Part shown: piece by piece, positions 1 to 13,100 of the stretch
Layout of the letters: the number at the start of each line of letters is the position of its first letter
Numbering within the stretch: the stretch's first letter is position 1
Source of the DNA: Mimachlamys varia
Taxonomy: Eukaryota; Mollusca; Bivalvia; Pectinida; Pectinidae
Length of the DNA stretch: 64,000 nucleotides
Direction of reading: 5' to 3'
NCBI GenBank assembly: GCA_947623455.1
Contig: OX392529.1
Coordinates: forward strand, 63,301,686 to 63,365,685
Translations under genes and position numbers: made by a program
Notes under the pieces: generated by a model
The model's input: the letters and a program-made list of their open reading frames with translations, nothing else
What the model was told of the DNA's origin: nothing
Database searches by the model: none

Positions 1-559
1 AATTATTGTCATAAATTAATTTAACTTGTACCTTCTTTCAGATTTGTGTTAATTGTTGTAATGTATTAATTTCAAAATATTTCATTATTTATACAAGACA
101 TATAAACAAGTACTACAAAGAAATAGTATACATATGTATCAATAAAATGATTAGAAATCAGGCTGAGCCTATTTAAGTCTTTACCAACAAAGATAACCAA
201 TATCCTTTATATATATACATTGACAATTCAATATTTTATTTTGATGTACAAAATGTAGATGGAGTAGGAAACTAGCAGTATCATGTTTTATCAATTAAAG
301 ATCCCTTTCTCAATCACTCTCATACCTTTATTGTGATTTATATAAATAACATTTTAAGAAATCCTTTAGTTATTAAAATTTGATTGCATTACTTATACAT
401 CTATATTCTGTTAGTGCTTTATATAAAATGTAGATATATATATGAGCTAGTATAATTAGTATGGTTGAATTGATTTCATCTGACATACCAAGTACATTCA
501 TAAAACATCTAAATTAACCTAGCCTAAAAGATCTTATATAGAAACAATATGTTTGTGGC

Positions 560-1040
560 GGTCATGCTGCATTATAGTATGTTCATTAAAGAAAAGAAGG
601 AGATGAGGATTAGAAGGCTTAGAGTAAAAGTTAATGCTACTGTTTTAGTCTGATTAAAATAATTTGTCATTTCATTGATTAACAGGGATTGATGGTCATC
701 ATCACTATCTGCAATAACATATAGAGAAGCATCAACTGTAAACAAGTTAATATAAGAAGTTATATCAGCTGTTATATATCAATAAAGGATAGAAATAAAA
801 AGGGCCAAAGAACAGATCCTTGAGGAACCCTTGCAGATATGGATTAAGTATTTGATTGGTATCCATCAATAATTTCCCTTTGGTTTTCTGTCAGGTAATC
901 AAGCTTTAAACCACCTAAATAATTTTTCTTTTTATACCAATTTTGTTAAATTTACACAAAATATTTACATGCTGAACCCTGTCAAATGCCTTATTTATAT
1001 CACAAAATATAGTTGTTAAAATTGTACAGATTTAATTGTG
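560..1040 (-). pseudogene. Decayed LINE (non-LTR) reverse transcriptase fragment
   Basis: On the minus strand three reverse-transcriptase blocks can be read across frameshifts and stops: FCDINKAFDRV near 1015-980, VPQGSVL followed by PFLFL near 835-795, and an FADD-like block reading DASLYVIADSD near 745-705. The order and spacing fit the palm of a Jockey/CR1/RTE-type LINE. Several stops show it is inactive. No ends or target duplications could be set. Confidence 0.65.
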
Positions 1041-1453
1041 TTTAATTTGTGTGACATCAGTTTAGAATACTGATGTCCAATAATTATCTTTCGGTGCTGT
1101 ATTAAATATGTATTACTATAACATGTATGAATAGAAACTTAATTTTATTATCAATATGCTTTAAATAATTCGATTAAGGAGATTTATTTTACAAATAATG
1201 TATTTCAATTACTATTTTTCATTTATTGAATCTAAAAAATAATATTTAATGATCATTTGATATTATATGAAAATATTTTTACTTTTCATCAGGGACGTAT
1301 ATGTCCCTGATTTCATTACTGAGTTCAGTATCATGTCTACAAATCAAAAGAGTTGACATTCTTAGTTGAAACAGACTATAACTTAAACTTCAAAGGATTT
1401 TCTATATAAACACCTTTCTTTTAAGTTACCAGAGTTGGTGTTCGGGGAATGAG

Positions 1454-1632
1454 CCGTCACAAATATATCAATTAATGACGATCTAAAACCAACAATAATG
1501 GAAAGTTTATGAGTTTGGTGGTATAGTCACAAATATATCAATTAATGACGATCTAAAACCAACAATAATGGACCGTTTATAAGTTAGGTGGTATAGTCAC
1601 AAATATATAAATGACAATCTAAAAACCAACAA
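1454..1632. repeat. Short tandem repeat, ~70 bp x 2.6
   Basis: The block GTCACAAATATATCAATTAA recurs at 1456 and 1526, with a shorter third copy at 1596; unit about 70 bp. Confidence 0.85.
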
Positions 1633-2193
1633 TTTTTTCAATTTCTGTAAAAATAATGAAAAATTGACATGTAAGACAGACAGTTGATAAGAGATGAGTC
1701 ATCTAATGATTTTGTTCTTATCACTATTAATTCTCTAACTTAATTAGTACACCAATATCTATTGCACATTGAGACATTATATTGATCAATAGATATTATA
1801 CAGGGTATTAAAAATCTAACGGTGATTCAGCAGAACAAATCTTTGGTACATTTTGTCTGTATATAGAAGGTAATTAATTACGGGAGTTTGTGTGGGCTGA
1901 CAAGCAAGGCAGGTACTGTACAGCTTTAGTGTTGTACATGTGCAGTACTCCTAATTGTTTCACAGTATCCAGCTTACAAGTGTGGAGTCAATCATCAATA
2001 ATTCACTGTACTGGAACACCTTGTCCTGTGAATATTGTCTGCCTTACGTAACTAGGCACCAACACTTTCCCTGTTGTTAGTCGGGTATAGATCCTCTCTC
2101 TTATTTGTAGCCATTCCAGGTGATATTATCAAAAGACTCTCAGCGGTGATCCAGTCAAATCCGTCAAGGTCTAATGACTTTTTGGATTGTTCA

Positions 2194-5100
2194 TGATGTA
2201 ATAGTTAGTGTGGAGTATGATGTAATAGTTAGTGTGGAGTATGATGTAATAGATAGTGTGGAGTATGATGTAATAGATAGTGTGGAGTATGATGTAATAG
2301 ATAGTGTGGAGTATGATGTAATAGATAGTGTGGAGTATGATGTAATAGTTAGTGTGGAATATGATGTAATAGTTAGTGTGGAGTATGATGTAGTTGGTGT
2401 GGAGTTTGATGTAATAGTAAGTGTGGAGTTTGATGTAATAGTTAGTGTGGAGTATGATGTAATAGTTAGTGTGGAGTATGATGTAATAGTCAGTGTGGAG
2501 TATGATGTAATAGTTAGTGTGGAGTATGATGTAATAGCTAGTGTGGAGTATGATGTAGTTAGTGTGGAGTATGATGTAATAGCTAGTGTGGAGTATGATG
2601 TAATAGATAGTGTGGAGTATGATGTAATAGATAGTGTGGAGTATGATGTAATAGATAGTGTGGAGTATGATGTAATAGTTAGTGTGGAGTATGATGTAAT
2701 AGCTAGTGTGGAGTATGATGTAGTTAGTGTGGAGTATGATGTAATAGTTAGTGTGGAGTATGATGTAATAGTTAGTGTGGAGTATGATGTAATAGTTAGT
2801 GTGGAGTATGATGTAATAGATAGTGTGGAGTATGATGTAATAGTTAGTGTGGAATATGATGTAATAGTTAGTGTGGAGTATGATGTAGTTGGTGTGGAGT
2901 TTGATGTAATAGTAAGTGTGGAGTTTGATGTAATAGTTAGTGTGGAGTATGATGTAATAGTTAGTGTGGAGTATGATGTAATAGTCAGTGTGGAGTATGA
3001 TGTAATAGTTAGTGTGGAGTATGATGTAATAGCTAGTGTGGAGTATGATGTAGTTAGTGTGGAGTATGATGTAATAGCTAGTGTGGAGTATGATGTAATA
3101 GATAGTGTGGAGTATGATGTAATAGATAGTGTGGAGTATGATGTAATAGATAGTGTGGAGTATGATGTAATAGTTAGTGTGGAGTATGATGTAATAGCTT
3201 GTGTGGAGTATGATGTAGTTAGTGTGGAGTATGATGTAATAGTTAGTGTGGAGTATGATGTAATAGTTAGTGTGGAGTATGATGTAATAGTTAGTGTGGA
3301 GTATGATGTAATAGTTAGTGGAGTATGATGTAATAGTTAGTGTGGAGTATGATGTAATAGATAGTGTGGAGTATGATGTAATAGTTAGTGTGGAGTATGA
3401 TGTAGTTAGTTTGGAGTATGATGTAGTTAGTGTGGAGTATGATGTAATAGTTAGTGTGGAGTATGATGTAGTTAGTGTGGAGTATGATGTAATAGTTAGT
3501 GTGGAGTATGATGTAATAGTTAGTGTGGAGTATGATGTAATAGTTAGTGTGGAGTATGATGTAATAGTTAGTGTGGAGTATGATGTAATAGTTAGTGTGG
3601 AGTATGATGTAATAGTTAGTGGAGTATGATGTAATAGTTAGTGTGGAGTATGATGTGATAGTTAGTGTGGAGTATGATGTAATAGTTAGTGTGGAGTATG
3701 ATGTAATAGTTAGTGTGGAGTATGATGTTATAGTTAGTGTGGAGTATGATGTAATAGTTAGTGTGGAGTATGATGTAATAGTTAGTGTGGAGTATGATGT
3801 AATAGTAAGTGTGAGTTAGTGTGGAGTATGATGTTATAGTAAGTGTGGAGTTTGATGTAATAGTTAGTGTGGAGTATGATGTAATAGTTAGTGTGGAGTA
3901 TGATGTAATAGTTAGTGTGGAGTATGATGTAGTTAGTGTGGAGTATGATGTAATAGTTAGTGTGGAGTATGATGTAATAGTTAGTGTGGAGTATGATATA
4001 ATAGTTAGTGTGGAGTATGATGTAATAGTTAGTGTAGAGTATGATGTAATAGTTAGTGTGGAGTATGATGTAATAGTTAGTGTGGAGTATGATGTAATAG
4101 TTAGTGTGGAGTATGATGTAATAGTCAGTGTGGAGTATGATGTAGTTAGTGTGGAGTATGATGTAATAGTTAGTGTGGAGTATGATGTAATAGTTAGTGT
4201 GGAGTATGATGTAATAGTTAGTGTGGAGTATGATGTAATAGTTAGTGTGGAGTATGATGTAATAGTTAGTGTTGAGTATGATGTAGTTAGTGTGGAGTAT
4301 GATGTAATAGTTAGTGTGGAGTATGATGTAATAGTTAGTGTGGAGTATGATGTAATAGTTAGTGTGGAGTATGATGTAATAGTTAGTGTGGAGTATGATG
4401 TAATAGTTAGTGTGGAGTATGATGTAATAGTTAGTGTTGAGTATGATGTAGTTAGTGTGGAGTATGATGTAATAGTTAGTGTGAAGTATGATGTAATAGT
4501 TAGTGTGGAGTATGATGTAATAGTTAGTGTGGAGTATGATGTAATAGTTAGTGTGGAGTATGATGTAATAGTTAGTGTGGAGTATGATGTAATAGTTAGT
4601 GTGGAGTATGATGTAATAGTTAGTGTGGAGTATGATGTAGTTAGTGTAGAGTATGATGTAGTTAGTGTAGAGTATGATGTAATAGTTAGTGTGGAGTATG
4701 ATGTAGTTAGTGTGGAGTATGATGTAATAGTTAGTGTGGAGTATGATGTAATAGTTAGTGTGGAGTATGATGTAATAGTTAGTGTGGAGTATGATGTAGT
4801 TAGTGTAGAGTATGATGTAGTTAGTGTAGAGTATGATGTAGTTAGTGTAGAGTATGATGTAATAGTTAGTGTGGAGTATGATGTAGTTAGTGTGGAGTAT
4901 GATGTAATAGTTAGTGTAGAGTATGATGTAATAGTTAGTGTGGAGTATGATGTAATAGTTAGTGTGGAGTATGATGTAATAGTTAGTGTGGAGTATGATG
5001 TAATAGTTAGTGTGGAGTATGATGTAATAGTTAGTGTGGAGTATGATGTAATAGTTAGTGTGGAGTATGATGTAATAGTTTGTGTGGAGTATGAGGAGTA

Positions 5101-5196
5101 TGATGTAATAGTTTGTGTGGAGTATGAGGAGTATGATGTAATAGTTTGTGTGGAGTATGAGGAGTATGATGTAATAGTTCGTGTGGAGTATGATAT
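2194..5196. repeat. 24-bp minisatellite, ~125 copies, 3.0 kb
   Basis: Unit core GATGTAATAGTTAGTGTGG plus AGTAT (24 bp), with a 21-bp variant lacking TAA. Because both lengths divide by three, the array stays open for hundreds of codons on both strands (YDVIVSVE on plus, ILHTNYY on minus), but no splice or start context supports expression. A 495-bp higher-order duplication is visible (the rare TAGTTGGTGT variant at 2391 and 2886). The last ~100 bp contain three 33-bp variants with an added GAGGAGTAT. Confidence 0.95.
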
Positions 5197-5481
5197 ATAA
5201 CACTGAGGGGGTATTTAGTAATCAACTGTTGCTAAGGTGACTGTTACTGCTGGTCTGACAATACTGTCAATCACAGCATTCACTGTACAATGTGTAAACT
5301 TGTATGTTTACTTTGTATAAGTTGCTTAGTTAGAAACTGTAACAAAATATCATGAATTCCTAGAACTCCTGCTCTACAGTAATAATTGATTATTTGACAT
5401 GATGATGGAAACATCCTCTGCACTATAATTGTTTGTTTTGATACTGAACATATAACATACTCTTGTTCTTCTCTGTTGTAG

Positions 5482-8400
5482 GATCTTGCCCAGCTGACAA
5501 CGGTGAATACGTCAATGGTGTGACGTTTCCTGACAAAATGGCCGACGGTGAACTCTTGCAGGGTGTTACCAAGGACACGAGGAATGGTGCTGTGTACAAA
5601 CATGAAGCAGTTGGTGGCTTTGTGTTGGATTATGATTTAAAAGCTGACGATTACCCAACAGATGATCAGAAAGTGCCATCAGCATTCTGTGATGACGATA
5701 CGTTCATGGGCGATGCCCCCAGTTGTCCAGTCCCGAGGGAACCCGAGATTCCGCTGGGAAGTGATGCCACGTCCTTCCCACAACAATGTGAGGATAATGT
5801 CGGTTCTAATATTGATGATTCTTTCTCACCTTTTAATTCAGAAATGAGTTCCTATTCCCAGACAGGGAGTCATGAGTCGTTCCCAGCCTATGGGGGTGAG
5901 CGGGAGATGGATCCTACCCCGGAAGCTCTTCCTGATCCTGTGCCTCCCATGGGCCAGGAAGATGTACTCATAGATTTCTGTAAGGACAGCGATAAACCTG
6001 CTGATGTAGAATGTGTTAATACAAATCCTTTTGTTGACTTTTCACCAGGGGAAGTGCACCCGTCTGACCCTTACAGTGGTATTGAGCCCAATAATGGGAA
6101 CAGCAAAAACACTGAACCAGTTGTACAGTCTCCTCTTCGGCACGATGCTCCTGAGTTCTCGCCACAAGGACACAACACTGCTGAATTTTCACCGCTGAGG
6201 CATGACGCTCCGGAGTTCCTGCCACGCGAGCCTCAGCAGGCTGCGGTGTTTGATACCAACCCACAACAAGGAGGTTTGGATAGTATTGAAAAGGAGAGTC
6301 TTTCTCAAAGTGACACTTTTGACAAACCAAAGGAACAAATGCAGGATGTGATAGATAGTTTTGATAAATGCAAAGAGAATGTGCCTATGGCTATGGAGGA
6401 ACAGAGTGTACCTGCCATCAACATCACGTCTGACCAGGGTGAGGATGATGAGGAATATTCTGGTGAAGAGGATTACTCAGAAAGTGAATCTAATTCACAG
6501 GCTGAGAATGATGAAATTATAGAGGATGACTATACAGATTCGGAGGACACGGAGAACATTCAGGACTCGGACGATGTGTCGGGGGGACCCGGTGAAGTAG
6601 CAGGAAGACCCGCGCTTGGTGATGGCGTTGTGCACCCTGCATTTGATCAGGGTTCCGTGAAGCCAGCTTTTAGTGAGAATGATTTTCAATTTCAGCAGCA
6701 GGCTGGGGATATGTCTACTGGAAACGCAGAGCTGATGCCAAGTGTAGGCGCTGAGCCGCCAGTAGTGGGAGGGTTCACAGAACCAGGGGAGCCCCCAGTA
6801 GTGGGAGGATTCACAGAACCAGGGGAGCCGCCAGTAGTGGGAGGATTCACAGAACCAGGGGAGCCGCCAGTAGTTGGAGGATTCACAGAACCAGGGGAGC
6901 CGCCAGTAGTGGGAGGGTTCACAGAACCAGGGGAGCCGCCTGTAGTTGGAGGGTTCGCAGAACCAGGACCAGGGGAGCAAGCAGTTGAGATGGACAGCAG
7001 TGAGATAGACACAGTACCAGTTAAACAGGTGGGTACAGGCAATCTCCCGAGGGATACTATCTGCAAAAGTGAAACTTTCACCATCGAATCTGACTCCGAC
7101 ATGGAGGAGAGATCCATTACACCCGAACAGGAAGGCATGAAGGCCGCTAGAAATCAGTCTGGTCAGGAGGACCACGGTGGAGCTTCCCCACCATTTAATT
7201 ATAGCCAGATGAAACCATCAGTCAACCAACAGAACATGGATCCTGTATTCAACCAGGAGCAAATGGAACATACATTCAACCAGGGGCAGATGGAACCTGC
7301 ATTCAACCAGGGGCAAATGGAACCTGCATTCAACCAGGGGCAAATGGAACCTGCATTCAACCAAGAGCAAATTGAACCTGCATTCAACCAGGGGCAAATG
7401 GAAGCTGCATTTAACAAGGGACAAATTGAACCTGCATTCAACCAGGAGCAAAGTGAACCTGCATTCAACCAGGAGCAGAGTGAACCTGCATTCAACCAGG
7501 AGCAGAGTGAAACTGCATTCAACCAAGGGCAAATTGAAGCTGCATTTAACCAGGGGCAAGTTGAACCTGCATTCAACCAGGGGCAAAAGGAACCTTTATT
7601 GGACCAGATGCAAAATGATCAAAAGGTGCTTGAAACACACTCAGAAGCAGGTCCTGTAGGATTTCCTGGAGATGATGATATATTTAGTAGCCAACCAGCA
7701 TTACAACAAGAACCTGGAAATAAACAGCAGGTAGCATTTCAGGATGAACAAGATTTTCCACAGCCAACAGACTTTCAGAATGATATGATGCCTGGTGAAG
7801 GTTTCACAGAGGATCCCATGTCTCATACACAGCTGCCACCAACAGAAGGACAGCCAGACCGCAGAGAAGAACAGCCAGACCGTAGAGAAGAACAGCCAGA
7901 CCGCAGAGAAGAACAGCCAGACCGCAGAGAAGAACAGCCAGACCGTAGAGAAGAACAGCCAGACTGCAGAGAAGAAGAGCCAGACTGCAGAGAAGAAGCT
8001 GTTTCTCCTAGAGAAGTCCTGTTGGAGGAAACATCAGAACAGAAATATGAGACAGAAAAGTCGGATGTGGAACGTGACCAAACCGTACCCCTGATGTCTC
8101 CTCCCGGTCAACAAATGGAGGACGCCGGCTTCTCACAGGTATTTAGTCAGGTTGTGGATGACTCTTTCATGGACCATGAAAATTCACAGACAAATGCAAT
8201 GCCCCTTGTTGAACCAAACACACAGATACAGTCATACGACGACGAAGATGATGCTGATGAGGACGGCGATGATGACATGTATCCAGATGACCAGTATTCC
8301 TCATCATCAGGAGATGAGAAACAAGAGGACGATGAAGGGCCAGTGTCCCTCCAACCAGAACAGCCAGATACACACCAACTTATGTCATCCAAGGGGGAAA

Positions 8401-10131
8401 TGGTTTATCAACAAGAAGAAAAAATGTCTTCAGAAGAAAGGGAGGTTCCTGTACAAAATCAAAGGCTCACATCAGAAGAGAGGTCCCTGTCTCCAGAGCA
8501 ATGTCATATGAGTGATTACCCAGAGAGCAATGCTTCAGAGAAGAGGTCACTTGAATCTGAGGCACAAGACAAACATACATCAGAGGAAAGATCTATATCC
8601 CCGGAAGGTCATCCTTCAAATGGCCGACAGATGATCGAGGAACAAGGACAATATGGAGAAAAACAAGTTGCTCTTCAATCCTTTGAAAAGGAAACTCCTC
8701 CCTTAGAGCAGGAGATGGTACAGGGAGGAATAGGTCAGTCAACTTTAGAAGCTGCAGAGCTTGAGGACCAGGCTCAGAGCCCTGTTACAGTCGACACCGA
8801 CAGAGATGCTCATACCTCTGGGAGAAATAGTGAGGATTTCGAATATGAGCAAGGTGAGGACAGTCTAACTGCGGAGGGAGGCAGCGACTCTGATCAGGAT
8901 CTACCTGAACAGTTTGATGAGGATGTTGATGTTCAACCAAATATAACAGATGACAGCCTAGCTGATAAATCTGTTCCCAAGGAAACTGTGCTTAAAGAAA
9001 TCAACGAGGAGGAGAGACTAGAAGGAGGAAGCAGTATGAAGGAATCTGGTATGGGAGAGTCAATTATCACAGCAGACTCGCAGGATGAACAGTCACCATC
9101 AGAAGTCCATACACAGATTATGGAGGGGTACGCTGACACACAAAGATCCTTGACCTCAAGTATGGAATATCAAACATACGATGACAATGCAGGGGTACCC
9201 CCTGTTGAGATGGCTGCCTCCATGATGGAGGGTTCAATGGTGCTAAAGGAGGGAGAGATGAATGATGATGCTTCAGCCTTTTCTAAATCTGTGCCGACAG
9301 AATCAGCATTAGAGGAGTACTCAAAGGACAGGCTGGAAGATGAAGACATTGATAGACAACTTCCATCTGATGTTTTAGACCCTACATTAACACATGTTGA
9401 TCCACAGCTTAAGGTTACGGAGGACATGAGTGTTGCAGAAGATGGTCAGATGGTTCATGCTGCTGAAGAAGAAGTGATCTCTGCTACACCAGAAGTTCCA
9501 GTACTACCTACTGCAGATCAACAGGATGATGTAGAAACACCACCCACTGCTGTCCAACATACTCCTGAAAAAAAGACTGAGAAAACTGATAAGAAACAAG
9601 TTGCTGAAGTTGCTGAAAAGATGGAAGGTGCTCCTACTAAAAAAGTTGTAAAGAAAATTGTTGAACCTTCTGAAAAGAAGTCACACGTTACAGAAAAAGG
9701 TGATAAAAAGGAAGCAAAACCAAAGAAACAAGAAAAACCTATTACAAAAACACCCCAGAAACCATTGAGAAAACCAAAGCAGAGGACACCACCTAAAAGT
9801 GATGAATCTAAGATCCCCTCCCCAACCAAGACGGAGGGAGGTTTAACCAAATCAACAACACGAACCCCCAGATCAACTGCCCCTCCAAAAACTGCCCCAC
9901 CCCGTTCACTCAACATGAAACCGAGCTCTGAGAAACCACCATTTGACACAAGTTTCCCACGAGCGGCATCTACATCCCGCCAGAGAATTTTACCCCTGTC
10001 ACAGACACCGACTACGCCGAGTCCTACCAAGGCTCCCTCCAAGAAGATCCCCACCAAGACCCAGAGCAAGGAGGCAACTCAGCTATTTCTGGAGCGCATG
10101 TCCCGGCCCCGTTGTCGAACGCCAAAGAAAG
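5482..10131 (+). CDS. Exon: acidic projection domain plus start of proline-rich basic region
   Basis: A single 4650-nt open exon. Acceptor: a pyrimidine tract ending TTGTAG at 5481. Donor: AAAG|GTTTTT after 10131, which leaves one base of a split codon completed by the next exon. An in-frame ATG at 5538 (MADGELLQG) has a strong context (A at -3, G at +4) and could be the true start, making 5482-5537 5' UTR; otherwise the exon is internal with a phase-1 acceptor. The encoded ~1550 residues are highly acidic, with Asp/Glu/Ser clusters near 6440-6570 and 8236-8336. Three tandem peptide blocks occur: EPPVVGGFTEPG (6752-6967), AFNQGQMEP-type (7219-7610) and EQPDRRE (7849-7998). From about 9550 the composition switches to Lys/Pro/Thr/Ser with proline-directed phosphorylation-type sites (TPPK, SPTK, RTPR, RTPKK), as in the tau/MAP2 proline-rich domain. 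The projection domain itself has no recognisable enzyme motif. Confidence 0.88.
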
Positions 10132-13100
10132 GTTTTTCTCTCTCTTCTAATGTATCAACTGCTTCTGTAATGGCAGATGTTCTGACTGTTGCCAGTGATT
10201 GCTTCTGTCATGCTCACCCGCCTGTATGCCACAGCATTGCCACTATTGCCACATTTGTGTATGCTTGTTGCCACACTCTTAAACCTTTTTTATCAAGCCA
10301 TTCATCATTCCTCCCAAGTCCCATGATGCATCGCTCTAACCATCACTGAATCATGGATTTCTGTCATGGGTAGCAATATGTGGTTTAATTAGGATATAAT
10401 TAATGTATATATCAGTTAATTATGTGTAGCAGTAGAACTTTTTAACAAACGTGATTCTAACTTGTGAGTACGGGTAGAAATCAGGAAGGTGTATCCCGTT
10501 AGATAGATATAAGGCGGTAACTAGGATAAAACCGAAGCTGGTACATAACAGTTAAAGATCAGTAGTTATTTCAGTTATTTTTTTTTATGAATATACTTTT
10601 AAATATATTTTCATCATTATCTGTTTAATTTTTCATAGCTGAATATTTTAAAACATATTTATATTTCTGACTTATTTTCAATGAGCATGTTGTGTTTTCA
10701 ACATTATTGATGTTGTTCAACGTAGACCAAATTTCGTGTTTCCTGTGGAGACATCTGTTGTTTGTAATTATCTAGATAGCCCACCTTGCCCAAACGGTCA
10801 TGTGAGCTCTTGCTTGGGTGTGATGTTCGTTGTCTGTCCATCCGTCCATCTGTCCATCAACTCTCCTTTCAAAACACTACAACTCTAGAATAACTTGGTG
10901 AATTTTTAAAGTGAAAGAGATGATTGATTGTCACATATAGGAAAATAAAAGAGTCTTTAGATACTTCTTTACTATGACAAGGAGATATTACCTACATCTG
11001 GATGGAAAAATCCTTGAGCTAGTGTGAAGGCTTGTGTTAATGAGTAGGTGGATATAGGGTTAATCTACTTCCGCTGTTCTACTTTATAACCACGCCATCC
11101 TCACAAAAAACTAGCACAAAGAGACAAAAAGATGCTTGCCCCCAGGACTAACCCTGGGTTTTAGCCCCACCCCAATGACTTAGTCTCTGTATCATGTGTC
11201 GGAAATGAGAAAGAGTTCCAGTCTCTGTATCATGTGTCGGAAATGAGAAAGAGTTCCCCCTACAGACTACATTTATTTTTGTTGTACACAGTTGTAGATC
11301 AATAAATAATTAACTTAGCTTGCTATAGTTTCACGAAATACATTCAAACATTTATGAAACAATCAAGAATTATTGGCTTACAGATATGGACCAAAAATTC
11401 AGGAATACAAAAATAAGGAAAAGTATTTAATAAAATAAGACCAGTTGTAAATATTTCGACCAATTTTTCTGTGAGGAATTCTCTGGACTAGAGGATAAGG
11501 GTGTAGCTCCTGGGGTTTGAGGGCCATTGCCTGAACAGGAGGGTTAGGGGTTAAAAGCCTACTTCTCATAATCTGTTGTTCAGAAATGTATTGTATCATT
11601 GATGAAAACTGTTTGCCATAATTTCTTTAAGATCTATGTGAGCGATAAGGCTCTATGGGCATCTTATTTGCTGTAAAGTGAAGCCTCAGATCCCAGTATT
11701 ATACACATACAGAACTGTTAATTAGTGTGTATACATCAGATGGAGAAAACTTCTAGGAATTAATCTGTGATACCGTGGGATCTCTAGATCAGACCGAGGT
11801 GTTTCTGTATAGTCAGCAAGAGTTAGACTGTTTTCTTCGGAGTCAGAAACACATATTCAAATACAACGTTTTTATGCCCGACCTGGAAGGTCATAGTGCC
11901 TAAACATGTTAAAAGATGACTTTTTTGTCAAACATCGGCTTTGAACACTTTATTGGGTCAGAGGTTAATAGTTGGGTTACATGTATAGGAAAAACTGAAG
12001 CTGGAGAATCTTATTCTTATTAGTTATATCAGGTCTAGAGTTCTGGTATCAGTATATATCAGGGGTAGACTACTATAAATTATTCTTGTATTAGAAAATC
12101 TTAAAGTCATGGGGGTTAAATTATGTTAACACAGACTTAAATAAGTTTCAAAACCTCCATTTATACGGCCTAGGGCTGTAATAACAGACTTTAGAATATT
12201 ATCAAGGTTCCTTAGTCCTAACATTGAATTGTCATCAGATAACTATGATAAACATATATTTCCCTTTAAGACTGATAGAGAAAGAGATGTCTTAACCAGA
12301 TTTGCTATTCAGGGATTGAAACAGCTGCGGACAGTTTTGTAATAGTTTTGTTCTATATGTACCTTAAATGAACATTTTTTACCACAATGACATTTTTGTA
12401 ATACAGTTTTGTACTTCCTTGAATGAACATCTTCCACAATGATTACTTGCATATCAAGGCATGTATACTACCCTCTTTGTCTCTTTCTGCTAAAGGTCAA
12501 ACTTTTTGGGGGTCATCCTGAACTCTTAGTACAGGTATTAGTTTATATGTGCCTTTTTTTCTTCTCCTTATTCTCAAGAGGTCATTTCTAATCGCAGGTT
12601 AATGTATTGCTACCCAGAATCACATCTTCTTTGTTTCACTTTCCTTCTGATCACATCTGAATGTGTTGTGATGTCAGCAGAAATCATGCCCATTTCATTA
12701 GCTCACCTATCCCAGAGGGCCATGCGAGAGTCAGCCCTGGTGTAACATCCGTTGTCTGTCCTTATATGTCCTAGTGTGTCTGTCTGTTCCTTGAATTGTT
12801 GCTTGTAAAGAATTTTGACTAAATTTGGTCTGCAGCATTGGTTGTGGCCTCCCAGGGGCTAAGACAGGTCCCAATAGTGGAAATAGAAGTAAACTCCAAA
12901 ATCTCCCGAAATACAATTAAATTTGGTCTATAGCATTTTTGTACAAAATGGACTCCATGATGTTGTACAAGGAAAAGATGGAACCTACCCCCTCTGAGAA
13001 CTCTCAGAACCCTAGAAAATAATTTAAGCATTCATAATTCCCTAAAGATGCGCTGAAATATCATTAAGTCCAACAATAGAACTTATAGTTAGAATGTTTG

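Larger units (their letters stand above)
1..2193. other. AT-rich non-coding sequence left of the 24-bp array
   Basis: Apart from the LINE fossil, a 9-bp stem inverted repeat around GTATAT at 1289-1312, and the 70-bp repeat at 1454-1632, nothing recognisable. It is either an intron of the MAP gene or its 5' flank; no promoter could be recognised. Confidence 0.5.

Noticed and set aside
2174..5203. Long open frames on both strands (384, 459, 473 codons)
   Set aside because: They are the 24/21-bp minisatellite read through; no stops occur because the unit lacks them. No splice sites or conserved domain.
6495..9427. Minus-strand frames opposite the large exon
   Set aside because: Shadows of the real coding strand caused by its in-frame tandem repeats and acidic codon bias.
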